Origin: Phycisphaerae bacterium
Lineage (GTDB): Bacteria; Planctomycetota; Phycisphaerae; Sedimentisphaerales; Anaerobacaceae
NCBI GenBank assembly: GCA_021736645.1
Contig: JAIPFM010000029.1
Span: 1-36,707, forward strand
DNA length: 36,707 nucleotides
Reading direction: 5' to 3'
In this document: positions 1-9,828 of the stretch, in pieces
Layout of the letters: the number at the start of each line of letters is the position of its first letter
Numbering within the stretch: the first letter of the stretch is position 1
Notes under the pieces: generated by a model
The model's database searches: none
Seen by the model: only the letters and a program-made list of their open reading frames with translations
Told to the model about the DNA's origin: nothing
Position numbers and translations under genes: made by a program

Positions 1-823
1 CATCGGCTGCATCAAAACAATAGACCTCCTGTTGGCCCTCCTCAAAACCGGAACAGAAGATTCGATTGCCCCACACGATTGGAGAATTGTTCCCCTCGCC
101 GGGGATGGGCACCTTCCACGCAATGCCCTGGTTGTCTGGCCCGTTCCAGGTGGTGGGTATGTCCGTGACATGCACCACGCCTGCGCCGGCCAGACCGCGG
201 AACCGATGCCAGTTTCGGGAAAACTCGGCCTCCGTGGCCACGGACAATACTGCGGGCTCTGATACGGCCTGTGCATTGGGCTCAGCGACACTTCCGACTG
301 CCACGGTGGCCGGGATCAGGAGACGCTGGCCCTGCACTGCCATGATCACAAAGAGCACCACCAGGCCACCTGTCACGCCCGTCACAGCGAGACGTCCGAA
401 ATGGGCGCGGTCCACCAGTTGCTGCGTGGCATTGATCCTGGGCACTGGCCTGGGTTGCGCCGGACGCAGAGCGTGGGTCCATTTGACAGCCGCAATCAAT
501 ACACCCATGCTCATCAACAGCATCAGCGCACACACACCGGTCTTCTCCATCCTGTGGAACGTCAAAAAGCGGTTCTGTGCATCCAGGGTGCGCAGACGTT
601 CCATCGCAGCCTGGTCTGCGGAGTTCGCCTGCACCTGTTGATCCAGCAGGAGCAATTCGGCCTCATGACTCAGGATGACACGGCTCTGGATCACCGTAAA
701 GTGAATCAAACAGACCAGAAAGATCGCGGAAAACATGGTACCGAGACACACGCACGCCATGGCGCAGCCGTACCAGGGACCACGGGCCGGACTGATCGTT
801 GTCTTAACGGGCGTTGATGTCAC
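1..823 (-). CDS. Membrane-anchored PQQ-like beta-propeller protein (C-terminus outside window)
   Basis: About 274 residues are visible and the frame runs off the left edge. Translation probably begins at a GTG that overlaps the TGA of the upstream Fe-S protein gene (sequence GTGA), which suggests translational coupling. There are hydrophobic stretches near residues 20-40, 100-115 and 140-155, so several membrane segments precede the globular part. The last ~90 residues contain FSRNWHRFRG, then TTWNGPDNQGIAWKVPIPG, then SPIVWGNRIFCSGFEEG and VYCFDAADG. This is the standard first blade of PQQ/BamB-like propellers (compare SWPRFRGPGYDA in the protein at 3995-5497). It is the last visible gene of the redox operon. 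I infer a propeller held on the outer face of the inner membrane; its ligand and partner are unknown. Confidence 0.8.
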   Translation of the reverse strand, partial: MTSTPVKTTISPARGPWYGCAMACVCLGTMFSAIFLVCLIHFTVIQSRVILSHEAELLLLDQQVQANSADQAAMERLRTLDAQNRFLTFHRMEKTGVCALMLLMSMGVLIAAVKWTHALRPAQPRPVPRINATQQLVDRAHFGRLAVTGVTGGLVVLFVIMAVQGQRLLIPATVAVGSVAEPNAQAVSEPAVLSVATEAEFSRNWHRFRGLAGAGVVHVTDIPTTWNGPDNQGIAWKVPIPGEGNNSPIVWGNRIFCSGFEEGQQEVYCFDAAD

Positions 824-2115
824 AATCTACTCCCCACTAGTTCTTTGTTGGTTTTTCTCTGAACGCGTTCTCTGGGGCAGAAGGTATAGCAGCGTGCACA
901 GGCCAGACACCCGGCCTGCTGCGCCTCGTAGCCCGAGCGTTCCCGTCGAATGGACACGCGCACCAGTTTCAATCCCAGAACCAGCCCCAGAAAGGCCCCG
1001 ACCAGGATACTGCCCGTGACATACTGCGCTTGCACTGCAGCCGCGTCTTGATACAGACTTTCCGGTGTCCTGCCCGAGGCACGGAACGCATCGCTCTGGT
1101 CTGTGGTGTCGGTGACAGTGCCCCGGGCCTCCAGACGTACGCGATGAGCCGTCTGCACAGTGGGATGCATCTGCGACAGGCCCGGTGCAGCCACGTTTCC
1201 AAGACCACCCCCAATGAGTACCAGGACCGGCAGGATCACCATTAAAAAAGCCACCATGGCTCTGCCTCTGGCAAAGTCGCGCTGGGGCCACTGCGGTTCA
1301 GGCCCCTCGATCGCACCAAAGGGACAGGCTTCTTCGCACAGGCGGCAGGAAATACAGTCTGACGGCGTAATACTCACGCGCCACCTGGACAGACGCGAAC
1401 ACTGACGCAGGATCACGCTGTAGGGACACACAAATCGACAATAAGGTCTGGCCACAAACAACCCGATGACCAGAAAACACGCACCAAGCACAAATACCGG
1501 CACATTGCCCGTGAGCCTGAAGATCGCCACAAACGGATCATACCGGCAGATCAGAAACGCACTGCCGGTGGCAGCAAACAAGACTGCCAGGCCCAGATAG
1601 GCGTAGGCAATCATGCGCAATCCGGCCTCCAGCCATGGCGGCACAGCCACGGGGCGCATCAACACCAGATCCTGAATCGCCCCCAGGGGACACACGCTCC
1701 CGCAGAAGATGCGTCCAAAGAACAGGGTGAACACAAGGGGCAAGACAAAGAAGAGCAACGCGGTCACAGGAATCGCGTAATTCGAGTCAAACAGCGTGAG
1801 TGTCACGTTCTGGATGGCCCCGATCGCACAGATGCATCCCTGACGATAAAAGCCAAAATAGGCCAGGGAAAACACCATCAAGCCAAACACCCAGGCCCGG
1901 GACCGTTTCTTCAGGACCAGATAGGCGCCCAGGGACAGGGCTGCGGTCAGCACGGCCACGTCCATCCATTCGTGCCATACGCCATCCGGTGCAGGCGTGG
2001 TGGTTGTGGGAAACGTGTAGCCGCCTTCAAAGTCCGGCGGAGGGAAGCGCTCGATACCCCATGCCACCGTGCTGCACAGAACTGAGATCAGGAGCAGTGT
2101 CTTGAGACTATTCAT
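820..2115 (-). CDS. NapH/NosR-like polytopic membrane protein with 4Fe-4S clusters
   Basis: This 431-residue protein has a signal/TM start and several further membrane helices. Cysteine motifs typical of NapH/NosR/CcoG-type electron-transfer proteins follow: CGSVCPLG near residue 137, CRFVCPYS near 226, a ferredoxin motif CISCRLCEEACPFGAI near 252, and a C-terminal CLACARCYTFCPRE near 402. The start chosen is ATG 2115, 5 nt after the stop of the upstream ferredoxin gene and downstream of AAGGAG. A longer open frame extends into that gene and is unlikely to be used. In known families such proteins pass electrons between the quinone pool and periplasmic Fe-S proteins. The Tat ferredoxin encoded just upstream is the obvious partner. 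The terminal electron donor or acceptor cannot be told from sequence. Confidence 0.85.
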   Translation of the reverse strand: MNSLKTLLLISVLCSTVAWGIERFPPPDFEGGYTFPTTTTPAPDGVWHEWMDVAVLTAALSLGAYLVLKKRSRAWVFGLMVFSLAYFGFYRQGCICAIGAIQNVTLTLFDSNYAIPVTALLFFVLPLVFTLFFGRIFCGSVCPLGAIQDLVLMRPVAVPPWLEAGLRMIAYAYLGLAVLFAATGSAFLICRYDPFVAIFRLTGNVPVFVLGACFLVIGLFVARPYCRFVCPYSVILRQCSRLSRWRVSITPSDCISCRLCEEACPFGAIEGPEPQWPQRDFARGRAMVAFLMVILPVLVLIGGGLGNVAAPGLSQMHPTVQTAHRVRLEARGTVTDTTDQSDAFRASGRTPESLYQDAAAVQAQYVTGSILVGAFLGLVLGLKLVRVSIRRERSGYEAQQAGCLACARCYTFCPRERVQRKTNKELVGSRL

Positions 2116-2120
2116 CAGGA

Positions 2121-2690
2121 TTATTCCATCTCCTTGAGTAGATACGGTTGCGCCGCAGACACACGTTTGAACGCCCCTGAAGGACAGGCCGCAGCAATGC
2201 TGCATTCATTACAGTTCACACAGCGGTCATGGCGGACCTGGAGGTACAGGGACCCATTGCCATTGATGGCGCAGGCCTTGACGCACTTGGCACAGCCAAT
2301 GCACAGACTCTCATCGATGGTGTAATCGAAATACGGATCTTCCACAAAGGTCCTGATGATGGCCCCAGTGGGACAGAGTTCATTTTCCGCCCCAGTGTCC
2401 AGGGCCGGCGGTTCAGGCTTGAGATACCCGTAGCACAGGTCGCAGTACCCGCATATGGCATAGGACTGCACACACTTGACTGCGGATTCGTCGAGCACAC
2501 AATGCGTGGCACACTTGCCGCACTGAATACACACCTGCGGATCGATCTGCCACACCAGGTTCGCGTGTGACTCGTGACGGGCCGTGAGTCCGGCTGTGGC
2601 ACCCAGACCGGCAAGGCACGCGCCCCACATGCCCTCTTTGAGAAATTTACGTCGGCCCATGGGCTCTTTGTCTGGCTTATCCTGGGTCAT
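2121..2690 (-). CDS. Tat-exported polyferredoxin (NapG/MauM-like)
   Basis: This 189-residue protein begins with a twin-arginine signal (GRRKFLKEG followed by a hydrophobic Ala/Gly-rich stretch), so it should be exported folded with its clusters in place. Fe-S motifs follow: CIQCGKCATHC near residue 52, CGYCDLCYGY, CPTGAI, CIGCAKCVKAC and CVNCNECSIAAACP, enough for about four 4Fe-4S clusters. The start is ATG 2690, which overlaps the stop of the small upstream gene (ATGA) and follows an AAGAGAGG ribosome site; the open frame further upstream is unlikely to be used. By analogy with NapG-NapH, it would shuttle electrons on the periplasmic side to or from the membrane Fe-S protein encoded next. 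The substrate of the chain is unknown. Confidence 0.87.
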   Translation of the reverse strand: MTQDKPDKEPMGRRKFLKEGMWGACLAGLGATAGLTARHESHANLVWQIDPQVCIQCGKCATHCVLDESAVKCVQSYAICGYCDLCYGYLKPEPPALDTGAENELCPTGAIIRTFVEDPYFDYTIDESLCIGCAKCVKACAINGNGSLYLQVRHDRCVNCNECSIAAACPSGAFKRVSAAQPYLLKEME

Positions 2691-2914
2691 GGTGTACGCC
2701 TCTCTTGATGTTTTTTCATGGATAATGCCCTGGGCAGACCACACTGTGACAGCACAGCACAGCCGGAGCATACGCCCTGCGCCACACACTTGCCCTCACG
2801 CACCAGCCTGCGTCGCTTGGCCCACACAGCACCCCCGCCTGCTGTCAGCAGCACCAGAGTGCCCTGTCTGAGCCCCCGAATGAACAGGGATCGTCTTGTT
2901 TGTTTTTTCATCAT
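2687..2914 (-). CDS. Small Tat-like four-cysteine protein of the redox operon
   Basis: This 75-residue protein starts KKQTRRSLFIRGLRQG and continues into a hydrophobic segment ending AVWAK, so it has a twin-arginine-like or anchored N-terminus. The mature part holds four cysteines in the order GKCVAQGVCSGCAVLSQCG. It lies 15 nt after the NHL gene and overlaps the ferredoxin gene by 4 nt (ATGA), which argues that it is a real, co-translated gene. I do not recognise a named family. The cysteines could bind one Fe-S cluster or a metal, and the protein could be a small subunit or assembly factor of the electron chain. Confidence 0.7.
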   Translation of the reverse strand: MMKKQTRRSLFIRGLRQGTLVLLTAGGGAVWAKRRRLVREGKCVAQGVCSGCAVLSQCGLPRALSMKKHQERRTP

Positions 2915-2929
2915 TATGGTATTTCGTTC

Positions 2930-3973
2930 TCAGTCGTTGGTTTTTCGTTTGGAAAACACTCTGATCTGGGCGTGCTCTGTGTCCAGCACGTAGATGTCAC
3001 CTGCCTGATCTACGGCCACGTCCAGGGCATTGGCCCGGCATTCATCCGGTGTCCTGCAAATCTTGGGTTCAATCCGAACCTGCAGTTCCACGGGCCCGGC
3101 CACCACACCTTCAAACCCACCATCGGAATTGTAGACCTTGACACGCATAAGCCCCTTTTCAGCAGTGACAAATCCGCCGTCCGGCAATACGGCCAGTGCG
3201 CAGGGATTGCAGCATCCGCAAAAGCCTGCAATATCATTGCCTGGCTTGCCCCAGGGAAACTCGTACTGTCCCTCAGGTGTAAACGCGTCCACGCGCAGCC
3301 GCCCCGGATTCACCACGCGCAGCAAACCGTCCTGACTCAATACCAGATCAAAATACGCACTGGGCACGATGATGCCGTCAAAGCCCTGGTCATCACTGGC
3401 CTGGCCAAATCGTGTGACCACCTGCCCAGTGAGATCATAGACCACCACTTCTCTGTGGCCTGCATCAGCCGCGAACACCTGTGTGCCGGTCACGGCCAGA
3501 CTCGTGATCACGGCATCCTGACCCAGAGACGGCCACGCAGTCTCCAGCTTATAATCCGGGCCGAATACATCCACGTGATCCTTCTTGCCCACAAAGACCC
3601 GGTCGTCCGGGGCCACAGTCACACAATAGGACGGGCCAGGACTCATGAGCGTTCGGATCAGATTGCCATCCTGCTTGAACACACGCACGGTCTGATCACC
3701 AGCCACAAAGACCTGTCCCCTGTGATCCACACACACGGATCTGGCATTGAGATACCCTGTTTCTATCACAAGGGGTAAGGCATCATATAGGATCAAATCA
3801 GGATCAATATAGGCCAGGGACGAAACGTCATACTGATACGCAGCCCCCAGACCGCTGGACGCCTGATCCTTATGCTCGATCAGCACGAGCGACCAGACCC
3901 CGACACCGATGGCACCGGCAATCACCAGCCCGATCAGCACTTCACTCTTTGTCGCACCCGTCATATTTCTCAT
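2930..3973 (-). CDS. Membrane-anchored NHL-repeat beta-propeller protein
   Basis: The protein has 347 residues. An N-terminal hydrophobic anchor (VLIGLVIAGAIGVGVWSLVLI) is followed by repeated NHL/WD-like blades such as ARSVCVDHRGQVFVAGDQTV, YCVTVAPDDRVFVGKKD and ALDVAVDQAGDIYVLDTEH. A cysteine-rich insert, FCGCCNPCALAVLPDGG near residue 255, stands out because it could bind a metal or form disulfides, and another Cys pair is near residue 300 (CRTPDEC). The gene sits between a PQQ-type propeller gene and the Fe-S protein genes, with short gaps on both sides, so it belongs to the same operon. I infer a periplasmic scaffold or sensor-like propeller working with the Fe-S chain. Confidence 0.8.
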   Translation of the reverse strand: MRNMTGATKSEVLIGLVIAGAIGVGVWSLVLIEHKDQASSGLGAAYQYDVSSLAYIDPDLILYDALPLVIETGYLNARSVCVDHRGQVFVAGDQTVRVFKQDGNLIRTLMSPGPSYCVTVAPDDRVFVGKKDHVDVFGPDYKLETAWPSLGQDAVITSLAVTGTQVFAADAGHREVVVYDLTGQVVTRFGQASDDQGFDGIIVPSAYFDLVLSQDGLLRVVNPGRLRVDAFTPEGQYEFPWGKPGNDIAGFCGCCNPCALAVLPDGGFVTAEKGLMRVKVYNSDGGFEGVVAGPVELQVRIEPKICRTPDECRANALDVAVDQAGDIYVLDTEHAQIRVFSKRKTND

Positions 3974-3984
3974 AAAACCACTGC

Positions 3985-4026
3985 CCCCTGATCCCTAATC
4001 CCTGATCCCTGATCCCTGATCCCTAG
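3985..4026. repeat. 7-bp tandem repeat at the 3' end of a PQQ-propeller gene
   Basis: On the plus strand the unit CCCTGAT occurs about five to six times with small changes (CCCTAAT, CCCTAGA). On the minus strand these repeats encode the last ~11 residues of the PQQ protein and supply its TAG stop. It is one of five comparable repeat patches in this window. Confidence 0.9.
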
Positions 4027-5497
4027 ACCCGACATCCAAGCAGATCACGCGCGTCAGATCCCTGACAATCAATCGCCCGGATGCCATTGCCATGGGGCCC
4101 CAGCATTCCACGCCCTCTTTAAAGACCTCAGCCTGAGCCAGAGGTTGATACCCATCAGGTGACGGCTTCACCAGGGTGAGCAGGCCATCATCATCGATCA
4201 CAAACAGTTTGTTGTCCGCCATCATGTACGCCCCATACCCAAAGGTGTGGACACTGCTGCTTCGCCACAGTACCTGTCCCGTTAGATCCAGGCAGGCCAA
4301 CTGATTGTCCATGCCCACACCGTAGAGATGGTCTTCATACAGGATCGGTGTCTGCTGCATGGAGCCGAACACGTCCGTGCCTGCCATGAACTCGGTGCTC
4401 ACATCAATGCGTCCCTCCTGCTCCGTCAATTTCAGCATGGCGCAGCCAAACTGCGTCTGGCCATACCCGGCCGTCAAAAACAACCGATCGTCACCCACAG
4501 GCACAGGCATGGGCACATTCGTTCGCAATCGCCATTCATCTGTGCGCCACAACACGGAGCCATCCTCAGCAGACACACCCACCACGCCCCCGGCTGACGT
4601 GGACCCGCCGCAGTACACATAAAAATGTTTGCCTGCGAAGGTCATGGGCAGCAACGAATTGTGGGTCATGTCCCAATGATCCGGATTCGGCGTTTCCCAG
4701 AGCACCTTGCCGGTCCCGCAGTCCACGGCCATGATCAGGCACGACCCACCCGGCGCAAGAATGACCTTGCCGTTTTCCACCAGGGGACATTGAGATGTGT
4801 ACCACAAGGGGACCTTGGTGTCATAGTCCTTGACCAGATCCAGCGTCCAGAGCAGTTCGCCGGTTCGGGTGTTCAGACAGGTCACCCGGCACAGGGATCC
4901 CATGGCCACAATATAGTCATCTGTCACAGTAGGCACGGTGCGAGTCATACCATGATTGCGTTTGATCTTGTTCACATAGGTATAACGCCAGATTTCCTCA
5001 CCGTTGTCCAGAGAAACGCAGCGGATCGATTCTTCGGTGGTGTCCCGGTCATAATCCATGAGGTACACACAGCCGCCATGGATCGCAGCCCCGGCAAATC
5101 CCTCCCCTGTGTCCAGGGACCACAACACCGCAGGTCCTGTTTCGGGCCAGGTCACGGCCAGGGGTGTGGGCTCAGAACTGACGGCATCATATCCCGGCCC
5201 CCTGAAACGCGGCCATGATCCGGCAAGCTCAGAGGCCTTACCGGAAAACCGCACCAGCTTGCCTGTCAGGGGCTTGGCATTCTCGGTGGGCAGACTCTGG
5301 GCAGGACGCTCGTCCTGGCCGGGCAGTCTCGCCTCCACGTCCGGCACGGCATGGATGGATTTCCAGAGATGGATGGTCCCCAGACTGCCCCCTGCCATCA
5401 GGACCAATGGAATGAACAAGGCTATGGAGATGCGTATACGATTATCCATGATATGGCTGAAGGTCCCTTTAACAACATCCTGTCCTGTCTGAAGCAT
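3995..5497 (-). CDS. PQQ-like (outer membrane BamB-type fold) beta-propeller protein, membrane anchored
   Basis: The protein has 500 residues. A single hydrophobic segment (residues ~22-42) is followed by a full PQQ-like propeller. It opens with SWPRFRGPGYDA and continues with blades such as PAVLWSLDTGEGFAG, VTCLNTRTGELLWTLD, IMAVDCGTGKVLWETP, VGVSAEDGSVLWRTD and LACLDLTGQVLWRSS. The ATG at 5497 has AGGA about 8 nt upstream; an internal ATG at 5449 (MDNRIRIS) is a credible alternative and fits the promoter seen at 5511-5540 better. The C-terminal tail (GSRDQGSGIRD) is encoded by a tandem repeat and is probably non-functional. It is the first gene of the redox operon. Whether it binds PQQ is not shown; many proteins with this fold do not. 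Confidence 0.85.
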   Translation of the reverse strand: MLQTGQDVVKGTFSHIMDNRIRISIALFIPLVLMAGGSLGTIHLWKSIHAVPDVEARLPGQDERPAQSLPTENAKPLTGKLVRFSGKASELAGSWPRFRGPGYDAVSSEPTPLAVTWPETGPAVLWSLDTGEGFAGAAIHGGCVYLMDYDRDTTEESIRCVSLDNGEEIWRYTYVNKIKRNHGMTRTVPTVTDDYIVAMGSLCRVTCLNTRTGELLWTLDLVKDYDTKVPLWYTSQCPLVENGKVILAPGGSCLIMAVDCGTGKVLWETPNPDHWDMTHNSLLPMTFAGKHFYVYCGGSTSAGGVVGVSAEDGSVLWRTDEWRLRTNVPMPVPVGDDRLFLTAGYGQTQFGCAMLKLTEQEGRIDVSTEFMAGTDVFGSMQQTPILYEDHLYGVGMDNQLACLDLTGQVLWRSSSVHTFGYGAYMMADNKLFVIDDDGLLTLVKPSPDGYQPLAQAEVFKEGVECWGPMAMASGRLIVRDLTRVICLDVGSRDQGSGIRD

Positions 5498-5510
5498 AGA
5501 TAGTTCCTAT

Positions 5511-5540
5511 ACTTTAGCCGCTCAAGCCCCTCAATGTCAA
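5511..5540 (-). promoter_or_regulatory. Candidate sigma-70 promoter of the redox operon
   Basis: On the minus strand there is a TTGACA (5540-5535), 18 nt, then TAAAGT (5516-5511). Transcription would start near 5504, only a few bases ahead of ATG 5497 but about 55 nt ahead of the alternative ATG 5449. Confidence 0.45.
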
Positions 5541-5716
5541 CCTCACAGTCAGGGCAACCCCCTTTTTTGGCCAAACCAGGGAGCAATCCCTTGACGCATA
5601 CCCTCATACTCTCGTTTTGTTCGAGATTGAATGGTCTTTATGAGATGCGGCAACAGAGTAAGCCGTAAATACACCGGAGTTTTGTACCCTGAAGGAACAA
5701 ATCTCAGGACTGACCA

Positions 5717-5744
5717 TTTACAAATCCTTGATTTCTGGTATGGT
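5717..5744 (+). promoter_or_regulatory. Candidate promoter of eno
   Basis: TTTACA (5717-5722), 16 nt, then TATGGT (5739-5744) with an extended -10 TG one base upstream. This predicts a leader of roughly 110 nt before enolase. The rest of the 5498-5864 gap shows nothing else I can support. Confidence 0.4.
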
Positions 5745-5852
5745 ATTGCGATCAAGGAAGTCTACCGGGTGGAGTGTATGCCCTGATTGGGCCTTATCAG
5801 AGTCCCGGATGACATCAGCAACACGGAATTGAAGTCATTAAAACCATATTAG

Positions 5853-7139
<1,287 letters not shown>

Positions 7140-7161
7140 GCCTCCCCATGATAGGCATACC

Positions 7162-7199
7162 CAGCCGCTGGTTCTCAGGAATCAGCGGCTGTTTTTTTT
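7162..7199 (+). terminator. Rho-independent terminator of eno
   Basis: Perfect 9-bp stem CAGCCGCTG / CAGCGGCTG with a 12-nt loop, followed by eight T residues. Confidence 0.93.
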
Positions 7200-7299
7200 C
7201 TGGGCCTTGCCAAGGCATGGCGTTTGGACTATAACCATAGACAAATACAACCGGTCCGTTGTTCACGTAAAGTAATCTAAAATAGAGGGTTCTGTCTAT

Positions 7300-9828
7300 A
7301 TGAGACCATCTGCCAGTTGCTATGGATTTATTTTGCTGGGATCTTTTCTGCTTTCCTTGAGCGGCCCATGTACAGGCCATGCCCAGGAGTCCGCTGAGCA
7401 CAACGCTGAGGCCAAGGCACTGCGTCAGGCCATCGGCTGTTTGATCGAGACATTTGGTGATCGATATCCTGACGGTCAGGTATTTCTCAACCAATTGGCC
7501 CGCATGGAGCGCACATGGCAGAACACGCCCGAGCAGATGCAGCAGTTCAACGACCTACGCACCCGGGCCCTGATCGCCCACCCCCGTCTGACCGAAACTC
7601 CGATCCTCTTTGTGATGCGCAAGCAGTATCGCGCAGATCATCACAATACGGCCACACTGTTTCAAACCGGCGAAATCAACACACAGAGTTTTACCGGGGG
7701 ATCCGCCATCAAGGTCTTCGACCCAGCGGCCGGCAGTGTGAAGACCCTGCTGGAACTGCCCGACGGTGTGGTGCGCGATCTTGAGGTAAACTTTGACGGG
7801 GACCGCATCCTCTTTGCCATGCGCAAAGATATCCGCGACAATTATCACATCTATGACATGGCCACAGATGGCACAGGCCTGCGTCAGCTCACGTGTGCCC
7901 GTGACGTCACGGACATCGACCCACTCTACCTGCCAGACGGCCACATTGCCTTTTCCTCCACGCGCGAGCCGAAGTTCTGCATGTGCAACCGTCACATCAT
8001 GGCCAATCTCTTCCGTATGGAACCGGACGGTGCCAACATCCACCAGATCGGCAAGAGTACCCTGTTCGAGGGTCACGGCTCGCTCCTGCCGGACGGCCGT
8101 ATCCTGTATTATCGCTGGGAATACATTGACCGCAATTTCGGCGATGCCCAGGGCCTGTGGACTGTCAATCCGGACGGCACCAACCATGCCGTGTACTGGG
8201 GCAACAACACCTTCTCGCCTGGCGGCGTGATCGATGCCCGTGCCATTCCCGGCACTGAGAATGTCATCTGCACCTTCACCTCGTGCCATGATCGGCCCTG
8301 GGGTGCCTTGGCCATCATTGATCGCAGACTCGGTCTGGACGGCCCTGATCCGGTCCTGAAAACCTGGCCCGCTGATGCCAAGCGACTCATGGCCAGACAA
8401 GGGAACCAGGCCTACGGCTTTGACAACTTCAGCCAGGTGCGTCTCAAGTACGAAGATCCCTATCCCCTGGACGCGTCGTTTTTCCTGTGCAGCCGTATGA
8501 CCGGGCGCGGCGAACAGATGGGTATGTATCTGGTGGATGTCTTTGGCAATGAAATCTGCCTGCACGTAGAAGCGGATGGTTGTTTCGATCCCATGCCTCT
8601 GGGCTCCAGGCCCACACCCGCAACCCGTCCCACCCAGCGCAACTTTGAAGGCGGGACCGGCGCAGTGTACGTGTTCGATGTGTATGAAGGTACCCACATG
8701 CAGGGCGTGACACGGGGCACTGTGAAGACGCTGCGTGTGGTGGAGTCACCTGAGAAGCGGTTCTGGGTACCGTCCGCACAATGGGGCGGCCAGGGTCAGG
8801 AAAATCCGGCCATGGCCTGGCACGATTTCAACAACAAACGCATTCTCGGGACTGTGCCTGTGGAAGCCGACGGCTCGGTCTACTTTGAGATGCCGTCCGA
8901 TACCTGGGTCTACTTTCAATTGCTCGACGACAAGGGCATGATGGTCCAGTCCATGCGCAGCGGTACGATTGTGCAGTCCGGCGAGGTATTGGGGTGCGTG
9001 GGTTGTCACGAGAACCGGCAGCAGGCCCCGGGGGCCACCGGAACCCGGATCCCCCTGGCCATGCAGGCCAAACCCAAGCCGCTCCAGGACTGGTATGGTC
9101 CGCCCCGCTTATTCGACTACATGGCCGAGGTTCAGCCTGTGTTTGACAAGCATTGTGTGAGCTGTCATGACTATGGCCAGGAAGCTGGCAAAACACTCAT
9201 ACTGGCCGGGGATCGGACCCACACATTCAATGCCTCTTACAATGAACTGTGGCGAAAGAAATATATCCAGGCCGTGGGTGCAGGCCCGGAAACCTTCCTG
9301 TCCGCGTATACCTGGGGATCACATGCCAGCAAGCTGGTAAAAGCCATACTCGCGAAAAAGTGCGATGTCCAACTCGACCCGGAAAGCTTTGACCGCCTTG
9401 TAACCTGGATCGACATCAACGGGCCTTATTACGGCACATACGCCAGCGCCTACCCGTACAATCTTTCGGGCCGATCGCCCCTGAACAACGAGCAGGTGAA
9501 TCGTCTCTCCGAACTGACAGGCGTGCCGTTTTTCAAACTGGCCAGCCACGGCGCCAACCGGGGGCCCCAGGTCAGTTTTTCCCGGCCCGAGCTCAGTCCC
9601 TGTCTGTCCGGATTCAGTGACAAGAACGATGCTCGTTATAGCGAGGCCCTGGCCATCATTACAGCGGGAGCCGACATGCTTCGTACGAAGCCGCGAGCCG
9701 ACATGCCCAATTTTGTCCCCTGGGAAACCGATCAAAAACGCCAGGCCAAATACCTGCGCCGCCAACAGATCGAACTGGAAAACCGTCAGGCCATACTGGA
9801 CAACCGGAAGCTGTACGACACCCCCTGA
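7300..9828 (+). CDS. Secreted HzsA-like diheme c-type cytochrome / beta-propeller protein
   Basis: The protein has 842 residues. A cleavable signal peptide (hydrophobic stretch then GHAQE) directs it to the periplasm. Next comes a propeller-like region with blades such as GVVRDLEVNFDGDRILFAMRK, DIDPLYLPDGHIAFSSTRE and HGSLLPDGRILYYRWEY. Two heme c attachment motifs follow: CVGCH at residues 566-570 and CVSCH at 619-623. Order and size resemble the hydrazine synthase alpha-subunit-related family, which is widespread in organisms that do not make hydrazine. No other hydrazine synthase subunits are visible here, so I do not propose that activity. An AGAGGG lies about 10 nt before the ATG. It probably carries out a periplasmic redox or binding function of unknown substrate. 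Confidence 0.8.
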   Translation: MRPSASCYGFILLGSFLLSLSGPCTGHAQESAEHNAEAKALRQAIGCLIETFGDRYPDGQVFLNQLARMERTWQNTPEQMQQFNDLRTRALIAHPRLTETPILFVMRKQYRADHHNTATLFQTGEINTQSFTGGSAIKVFDPAAGSVKTLLELPDGVVRDLEVNFDGDRILFAMRKDIRDNYHIYDMATDGTGLRQLTCARDVTDIDPLYLPDGHIAFSSTREPKFCMCNRHIMANLFRMEPDGANIHQIGKSTLFEGHGSLLPDGRILYYRWEYIDRNFGDAQGLWTVNPDGTNHAVYWGNNTFSPGGVIDARAIPGTENVICTFTSCHDRPWGALAIIDRRLGLDGPDPVLKTWPADAKRLMARQGNQAYGFDNFSQVRLKYEDPYPLDASFFLCSRMTGRGEQMGMYLVDVFGNEICLHVEADGCFDPMPLGSRPTPATRPTQRNFEGGTGAVYVFDVYEGTHMQGVTRGTVKTLRVVESPEKRFWVPSAQWGGQGQENPAMAWHDFNNKRILGTVPVEADGSVYFEMPSDTWVYFQLLDDKGMMVQSMRSGTIVQSGEVLGCVGCHENRQQAPGATGTRIPLAMQAKPKPLQDWYGPPRLFDYMAEVQPVFDKHCVSCHDYGQEAGKTLILAGDRTHTFNASYNELWRKKYIQAVGAGPETFLSAYTWGSHASKLVKAILAKKCDVQLDPESFDRLVTWIDINGPYYGTYASAYPYNLSGRSPLNNEQVNRLSELTGVPFFKLASHGANRGPQVSFSRPELSPCLSGFSDKNDARYSEALAIITAGADMLRTKPRADMPNFVPWETDQKRQAKYLRRQQIELENRQAILDNRKLYDTP

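Noticed and set aside
3985..4026. CRISPR-like repeat array
   Set aside because: The repeats are 7 bp and directly adjacent, with no spacers; the other periodic patches are the same in kind.
5549..5755. Possible 68-codon minus-strand gene upstream of the redox operon
   Set aside because: No family resemblance, composition unlike neighbours, and it covers the likely eno promoter.
7555..8697. Open frame (380 codons) antisense to the HzsA-like gene
   Set aside because: Same reason: antisense shadow of a well-supported coding region.
7300..9828. Hydrazine synthesis capacity
   Set aside because: Only an alpha-like protein is present, and HzsA-related proteins are common in organisms without anammox metabolism.
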